The notes below the pieces were generated by a model. That model did not search any database, was not told where the DNA came from, and saw only the letters and a program-made list of their open reading frames with translations. Below, piece by piece: positions 57,703 through 64,000 of a stretch of 64,000 bases of DNA. The stretch covers positions 141,872,885 through 141,936,884 of the forward strand of contig NC_053038.3 of assembly GCF_002575655.3 (NCBI RefSeq), read 5' to 3'. Position 1 is the stretch's first letter, and each line of letters starts with the position of its first letter. Position numbers and translations under genes: made by a program. This stretch comes from Aegilops tauschii subsp. strangulata (taxonomy: Eukaryota > Streptophyta > Magnoliopsida > Poales > Poaceae).

Positions 57703-58527
57703 TATGTCTGAAATTGGGGAAATTATTGCCGATGTGGACAATAATAATATCATGGAAAGTTCGGATGCTCCTGCTGAAGAACCCCTACCTTGCATACAAA
57801 AACATTTCGTGGTAATATTATTGGAAAAGGGGTTATTCAAGATTTCTTTACTTGTGCCGGTGCTTTGCCTTCTATGGGCAGTTCTATTCTTCATAGAACT
57901 AGTAGTCTTGCGGACGCTATTGCCATGCTTATAGTTGAACTTGAAAGGCAATTTATGCACATGCACCCTTGCATACAAAGGATTTTCCTAGAATTTTCTA
58001 ATATAGAGCATTCTTCTGTTAAGCATGCCTCTACTATATTTTTGGCTCATGAATTCAGATTTATAATAAAAGAGGCCAAAGAAATCTTTGCGCGTTATAG
58101 GGTGGACGCTGGCCGTCCTCCTATAGAATCTATCCTCTTTGATCAAGAAGAAATAATGCGTTTTCAATCTCTAGACTATGTTGCTTTCAATGAAAACCTT
58201 AGAAAAAAGGTCCCTAACAATATTCTAGTTGATAGAATTTCTGAACTTAATGATGATTTGGCTATTCGAAATAATGAGCTAGGATATTCTCTCGAGTATA
58301 GGCTCACAAAGTTCTGTCAAAAGAATGCTTATAATGATGAATTGGTTGTGCAATATGAAGGGCCGAAGGAGGAACCTATACCTCCTAATATTGATCTTGG
58401 GGACTTTTGTCCCATTAAATTTAGCCCGTTTGATTACTTTTGCTTGCCTCAAAGAAAACTTGCTGCCGAACGTAGAGAGTATGAAATGAGTTTCACTGAT
58501 CTATCCTATTACTATGGCACTACCTAG
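57703..58527 (+). pseudogene. ORF of the WHAM-like element, one frameshift
   Basis: Starts MSEIGEIIADVDNNN. Near 57797-57805, at a run of A's, one base shift moves the frame to FRGNIIGKGVIQDFFTCAG, which stays open to 58527. It includes LADAIAMLIVELERQFMHMH and ends FTDLSYYYGTT. I recognise it as the single conserved protein of this non-autonomous family; no catalytic motif is visible. It may be gag-like. Apart from the shift, the frame is clean. Confidence 0.65.
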
Positions 58528-61325
58528 ATCTATCCTTACTTTTATGCCTAGCTAGGGGCGTTAAACGATAGCGCTTGTTGGGAGGCAACCCAATTTTATT
58601 TTTAGTTTTATGCTTTTTGCTTCTGTTTAGTAATAAATATTTGATCTAGCCTCTGGTTAGATGTGTTTTTATGTTTTAATTAGTGTTTGTGCCAAGTTAA
58701 ACCTATAGGATCTTCTTGGATGATAGTTATTTGATCTTGCAGAAATTTCCAGAAACTTTCTGTTCACGAAAATAATTGTTAAAAATCACCAGAACATGAT
58801 AAAATATTGACTCCAATTGCTGCTGATCAATAAACAAATTGTCTAGGCCGTCCTATTTTGGCTAATTTTTTGGAGTTCCAGAAGTTTGCGTTAGTTACAG
58901 ATTACTACAGACTGTTCTGTTTTTGACAGATTCTGTTTTCGTGTGTTGTTTGCTTATTTTGATGAATCTATGGCTAGTAAAATAGTTTATAAACCATAGA
59001 GAAGTTGGAATACAGTAGGTTTAACACCAATATAAATAAATAATGAGTTCATTACAGTACCTTGAAGTGGTCTTTTTTTTTCTTTCGCTAACGGAGCTCA
59101 TGAGATTTTCTGTTAAGTTTTGTGTTGTGAAGTTTTCAAGTTTTGGGTGAAAGATTTGATGGATTATGGAACAAGGAGTGGCAAGAGCCTAAGCTTGGGG
59201 ATGCCCATGGCACCCCCAATATTATCTAAGGACACCTAAAAGCCAAAGCTTGGGGATGCCCCGGAAGGCATCCCCTCTTTCGTCTACTTCCATCGGTAAC
59301 TTTACTTGGAGCTATATATTTATTCACCACATGATATGTGTTTTGCTTGGAGCATCTTGTATGATTTGAGTATTTTCTTTTTAGTTTACCACAATCATCC
59401 TTGCTGTACACATCTTTTGATAGAGACACACATGATTCGGAAATTATTAGAATACTCTATGTGCTTCACTTATATCTTTTGAGTTAAATAGTTTTGCTCT
59501 AGTACTTCACTTATATCTTTTAGAGCACGATGGTGGATTTGTTTTATAGAAACTATTGATCTCTTATGCTTCACTTAGATTATTTTGAGAGTCTTAAATA
59601 GCATGGTAATTTGCTTAAATAATCCTAATATGCTAGGTATTCAAGATTAGTAAAAACTTTCTTATGAGTGTTTTTAATACTAAGAGAAGTTTGATGCTTG
59701 ATGATTGTTTTGAGATATGGAGGTAGTGATATTAAAGTTGTGCTAGTTGAGTAGTTGTGAATTTGAGAAATACTTGTGTTGAAGCTTGCAAGTCCCGTAG
59801 CATGCACGTATGGTAAACGTTATGTAACAAATTTGAAACATGAGGTGTTCTTTGATTGTCCTCCTTATGAGTGGCAGTCGGGGACGAGCGATGGTCTTTT
59901 CCTACCAATCTATCCCCCTAGGAGCATGCGCATAGTGCTTGGTTTTTGATGACTTGTAGATTTTTGCAATAAGTATGTGAGTTCTTTATGACTAATGTTG
60001 AGTCCGTGGATTATACACACTCTCACCTTTCCATCATTGCTAGCCTCTTCGGTACCGTGCATTGCCCTTTCTCACATTGAGAGTTGGCGCAAACTTCGCC
60101 GGTGCATCCAAACCCCGTGATATGATACGCTCTTTCACACATAAACTCCTTATATCTTCCTCAAAATAGCCACCATGCCTACCTATTATGGCTTTTCCAT
60201 AGCCATTCCGAGATATATTGCGATGCAACTTTCCACCATTCTGTTTATCATGACACGTTCATCATTGTCATATTGCTTAGCATGATCATGTAGTTGACAT
60301 AGTATTTGTGGCAAAGCCACCGTTCATAATTCTTTCATACATGTCACTCTTGGTTCATTGCATATCCCGGTACACCGCCGAAGGCATTCATATAGTCATA
60401 CATTGTTCTAGTATCGAGTTGTAATCATTGAGTTGTAAATAAATAGAAGTGTGATGATCATCATTTAATAGAGCATTGTCCCAATAAAAAAAGAGAAAGG
60501 CCAAAAAAAAGAAGGCCAAAAATAAAAATAAATAAAAAGAGAAATAAAAAGGGACAATGCTACTATCCTTTTTTCCACACTTGTGCTTCAAAGTAGCACC
60601 ATAATCTTCATGATAGAGAGTCTCTTGTTTTGTCACTTTCATATACTAGTGGGAATTTTTCATTATAGAACTTGGCTTGTATATTCCAACAATGGGCCTC
60701 CTCAAGTGCCCCAGGTCTTCGTGAGCAAGCAAGTTGGATGCACACCCACTTAGTTTCTTTTATTGAGCTTTCATACATTTATAGCTCTAGTGCATCTGTT
60801 GCATGGCAATCCCTACTCCTTGCATTAACATCAATCGATGGGCATCTCCATAGCTCATTGATTAGCCTCGTTGATGCGAGACTTTCTCCTTTTTTGTCTT
60901 CTCCACATAACCCCCATCATTATACTCTATTCCACCCATAGTGCTATATCCATGGCTCACGCTCATGTATTGCGTGAAGGTTTATAAAGTTTGAGATTAC
61001 TTAAGTATGAAACAATTGCTTGGCTTGTCATCGGGGTTGTGCATGATGAGAGCATTCTTGTGTGACGAAAATGGAGCATGACTAAACTATATGATTTTGT
61101 AGGGATGAACTTTCTTTGGCCATGTTATTTTGAGAAGACATAATTTCTTAGTTAGTATGCTTGAAGTATTATTATTTCTATGTCAATATTAAACTTTTGT
61201 CTTGAATCTTTCGGACCTGAATATTCATACCACAATTAAGAAGAGTTACATTGAAATTATGCCTAGTAGCACTCCGCATCAAAAATTTTGTTTTTGTCAT
61301 TTATCTACTCGAGGACGAGCAGGAA
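58528..61325 (+). other. Non-coding internal region of the WHAM-like element
   Basis: No long frame. It starts with a structured-looking block ('cgttaaacgatagcgcttgttgggaggcaaccc', 58559-58591) shared by related families. An A-rich stretch lies at 60484-60555, and 'aagcttggggatgcc' recurs at 59190 and 59239, echoing the PPT sequence at 61329. Confidence 0.6.
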
Positions 61326-61326
61326 T

Positions 61327-61342
61327 TAAGCTTGGGGATGCT
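61327..61342 (+). other. Polypurine tract of the WHAM-like element
   Basis: The tract around AAGCTTGGGGATGCT directly precedes the 3' LTR; the G-run with flanking purines is the likely primer. Confidence 0.65.
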
Positions 61343-62953
61343 TGATACGTCTCCAACGTATCTATAATTTTTGATTGCTCCATGCTATATTATCTTCTGT
61401 TTTGGACATTATTGGGCTTTATTATTCACTTTTATATTATTTTTGGGACTAACCTATTAACCGGAGGCCCAGCCCAAAATTGCTGTTTGTTGCCTATTTC
61501 AGAGTTTCGCAGAAAAAGAATATCAAACGGAGTCCAAATGGAATGAAACCTTCGGGAACGTGATTTTTGGAACGAACATGATCCAGGAGACTTGAACCCT
61601 AAGTCAAGGAAGCTTCGAGGAAGCCACGAGGTAGGGGGGCGCGCCTACCCCCAGGCGCGCCTACCCCCCCCCCCCCCCCGGCGCGCCCTCCACCCTCGTG
61701 GGCCCCACGTTGCTCCACCGATGTACTCCTTCCTCCTATATATACCTACGTACCCCCAAACGATCAGATACGGAGCCAAAAACCTAATTCCACCGCCACA
61801 ACCTTCTGTACCCACGAGATCCCATCTTGGGGCCTGTTCCGGAGCTCCGCCGGAGGGGGCATCGATCACGGAGGGCTTCTACATCAACACCATAGCCCCT
61901 CCGATGAAGTGTGAGTAGTTTACCTCAGACCTTCGGGTCCATAGTTAGTAGCTAGATGGCTTCTTCTCTCTTTTTGGATCTCAATACAATGTTCTCCCTC
62001 TCTCTCGTGGAGATCTATTCGATGTAATCTTGTTTTTGCGGTATGTTTGTTGAGACCGATGAATTGTGGGTTTATGATCAAGTTTATCTATGAACAATAT
62101 TTGAATCTTCTGAATTCTTTTATGTATGATTGGTTATCTTTGCAAGTCTCTTCGAATTATCAGTTTGGTTTGGCCTACTAGATTGATCTTTCTTGCAATG
62201 GGAGACGTGCTTAGCTTTGGGTTCAATCTTGCGATGTCCTTTCCTAGTGATAGTAGCGGCAGCAAGGCACGTATTGTATTGTTGCCATCGAGGATAACAA
62301 GATGGGGTTTTTATCATATTGCATGAATTTATCCCTCTACATCATGTTATCTTGCTTAAGGCATTACTCTGTTCTTATGAACTTAATACTCTAGATGCAT
62401 GCTGGATAGCGGTTGATGTGTGGAGTAATAGTAGTAGATGCAGGCAGGAGTCGGTCTACTTGTCTCGGACGTGATGCCTATATACATGATCATACCTAGA
62501 TATTCTCATAACTATGCTCAATTCTGTCAATTGCTCAACAGTAATTTGTTCACCCACCGTAAAATACTTATGCTCTTGAGAGAAGCCACTAGTGAAACCT
62601 ATGGCCCCCGGGTCTATCTTCATCATATTAATCTTCCAACACTTATTTATTTTCTGTTGCCTTTTTACTTTGCTTTTATTTTACTTTGCATCTTTATCAT
62701 AAAAATACCAAAAATATTATCCTATCATATCTATCAGATCTCACTCTCGTAAGTGACCGTGTAGGGATAGACAACCCCTTATCGCATTGGTTGCGAGGAT
62801 TTATTTGTTTTGTGTAGGTGCGAGGGACTCGCGCGTAGCCTCCTACTGGATTGATACCTTGGTTCTCAAAAACCGAGGGAAATACTTACGCTACTTTGTT
62901 GCATCACCCTTTCCTCTTCAAGGGAAAACCAACGCAGTGCTCAAGAGGTAGCA
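61343..62953 (+). repeat. 3' LTR of the WHAM-like element
   Basis: TGATACGTCTCCAACGTATC to CAAGAGGTAGCA, 1,611 bp. It is slightly longer than the 5' LTR because of extra C's and a repeated 'ggcgcgcctaccccc' block near 61640. Confidence 0.9.
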
Positions 62954-63308
62954 CCTCCCGAGCCCTGGCCCCACGTGGCTGATGGTGTTGGGGACGTGGG
63001 CTCAAGGGTGGCTCGCCCTGTTGATGTTTGGGCGTGCTGCCCCGGCAAGAGTCTTGCCGGGGCTGCTGAGGCAGTCCCCGGCAAGGGTCTTGCCGGGGGA
63101 AACTGCTCCGCCCCTCTGCTTCTTTGCGTTCTTGGTCTTGGCGTTGCTCTGGCTGTCTTGGGCTTCGGTTTTGCCTTGGTTTACCTCCCCTATTCTGCTT
63201 GGTGTGACCGTGGGCACGGCTCCGACTGCCCGTGCATAGGTAAAGGGGTACAAAGGTGCGCCCCTTCTTTTGTACACCGACAACATGTCATCTCTCTGCT
63301 TGTTTCAG

Positions 63309-63533
63309 GGTGATATACCTGATGGCATGCACAAGTCTGCTGAAGGCTGTGAGACAAACCCAACATATATTGTAGCAAAGAAGGCAAAACATCTTAAGAT
63401 AGCGAGACAACCGCAAAGTCTTGTCTTAATGCAGTGTTCAAGTTACTTGAGACTAGCAGTCAGACAAGCTCACAGAATTCACTGTCTGAATCAGTTCGAC
63501 TTCTTCAGTCCCAAGTTCTAGCAGAAAGGCATT
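63309..63533 (+). pseudogene. Captured gene, exon 7, cut off by the outer LTR
   Basis: Follows a GCTTGTTTCAG acceptor (63308). It opens as GDIPDGMHKSAEGCETNPTY; in a shifted frame the second half reads FKLLETSSQTSSQNS and SESVRLLQSQVLAE, a pattern common at the 3' end of plant Transposase_24-type genes. The exon runs without a donor site into the LTR-like sequence at about 63541, so the gene is 3'-truncated there. Confidence 0.55.
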
Positions 63534-63540
63534 GGTCAAA

Positions 63541-64000
63541 TTACGGGTTCCGGCAAACCCTTGAGGTTCGAACACTGGGGTGCGCACGAAGATCTCTCTC
63601 TTCCTAGATCGCTCTCGCAACGATCTCAAGGCCTAGCTCGCCGAACCCAAGGAAAAAGAGACACGAGGGCTTATACTGGTTCGGGCCACCGTTGTGGTGT
63701 AATACCCTACTCCAGTGTGGTGTGGTGGATTGCCTCGCGGGCTAAGTATGAACCAGTACAGTGGATGAACAGCCTCCTGAGGAGAGGTGTTCTTGAGCTC
63801 GATGAGCTGGTGAGATGGCGTTGCCGGAGTGGATCAGATCCAAGATAAGTTCCATCCTATGGTGGTGGCTAGTCCTATTTATAGAGGCCCCGGTCATCTT
63901 CCCAAATGTTAGGAGGGAAGGAATCCCACAATGGCCAAGTTTGAAGGGAGACAACTAGTACAAGCTATCCTGACAAAAGGTGGTCTTCGCCTGCCAAAGG
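63541..64000 (-). mobile_element. Second LTR of the outer captured-gene element (partial)
   Basis: From 'gggttccggcaaacccttgagg' onward it parallels 38172-38620, including 'tatactggttcgggccaccg' and 'tactccagtgtg'. Its edge is diverged: where TGTCGG is expected I see TGGTCAAA, and no PBS lies beside it. It continues beyond the window. Confidence 0.65.

Larger units (their letters stand above)
55912..62953 (+). mobile_element. Complete non-autonomous Gypsy element, WHAM-like
   Basis: 7,042 bp with a perfect CCTCC duplication (55907-55911, 62954-62958). LTRs at 55912-57502 (1,591 bp) and 61343-62953 (1,611 bp) are nearly identical apart from a C-run length difference near 56220/61670 and scattered substitutions. 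PBS, a short ORF and a PPT are present; no PR, RT, RNase H or integrase. It probably moved with proteins supplied by a relative. Confidence 0.9.
55051..63282 (-). mobile_element. Right LTR of the inner family, split by a nested element
   Basis: 55051-55911 plus 62954-63282, about 1,185 bp without the nested element and one CCTCC copy. It matches the solo LTR at 32689 in length. Flanks are ACCTG (left) and ACATG (63283-63287), a 5-bp duplication with one change. No PBS lies on its inner side at 55050; gene sequence lies on both sides, as for a solo LTR. Confidence 0.8.

Noticed and set aside
60484..60555. A-rich stretch as a polyA tail of a LINE or retrogene
   Set aside because: No LINE ORF or target duplication beside it; it sits inside the non-coding part of the WHAM-like element.

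Overview
This window looks like nuclear DNA of a Triticeae grass (wheat, Aegilops or a close relative). It is dominated by nested LTR retrotransposons and MITEs. The LTRs resemble Triticeae families I recognise (Sabrina-like, WHAM-like, Maximus/SIRE-like), and it contains Stowaway and Tourist MITEs and B3-domain gene fragments with plant splice sites. I see no bacterial, organellar or RNA genes. Family names come from recognition and were not searched.

Layout. 1-357: end of a minus-strand LTR. About 680-8160: gene-like island on the minus strand, with two B3-type pseudogenes (684-2092; 3108-4243), a small two-exon gene with an open reading frame (4746-5728), a broken coiled-coil gene (6869-7572), and an upstream box present three times. 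About 8385-15370: an old tandem duplication (8385-10940 and 12935-15370), holding a hairpin-rich tandem array, a Tourist MITE inside a Stowaway MITE, and a GA-rich 185-bp repeat. From 15558 a staircase of nested insertions runs past the window end.

The staircase, oldest first. (1) A Gypsy element of the Athila lineage (15558-23342, continuing outside) with gag, a protease interrupted by a Mutator-like MITE, and a second ORF behind an internal LTR-like segment. (2) A Copia element (23343-38161, rest of its right LTR outside) with gag, PR, INT, RT, RNase H and a long third ORF; that ORF is split by a solo LTR (32689-33875). (3) In the right Copia LTR, a reverse-oriented LTR (38162-39061) followed by a PPT-like tract and then, antisense to the LTR, a multi-exon B3-containing gene fragment that ends at a second LTR of the same family (63541-64000+). 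(4) Inside an intron of that gene, a second reverse-oriented LTR family (44317-45359 and 55051-63282) and a truncated internal region with an antisense 'putative gypsy type' coiled-coil gene (45756-53523). (5) Inside that, a 3.9-kb solo LTR (48182-52084) and a structurally complete non-autonomous element (55912-62953), both with perfect 5-bp target duplications.

Most notable: a 1,008-bp stretch of the captured gene occurs twice (43309-44316 and 54043-55050), each directly upstream of the same LTR. The right-hand LTR sits at the site as a solo LTR would. This points to unequal exchange between a solo-LTR copy and a full-length copy of one insertion. Two unrelated LTR families here also carry an intron-containing gene antisense next to their 3' LTR. 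Nearly every coding region is broken by stops or frameshifts, so I infer no working pathway; the two-exon gene at 4746-5728 is the only gene-like ORF I find unbroken.
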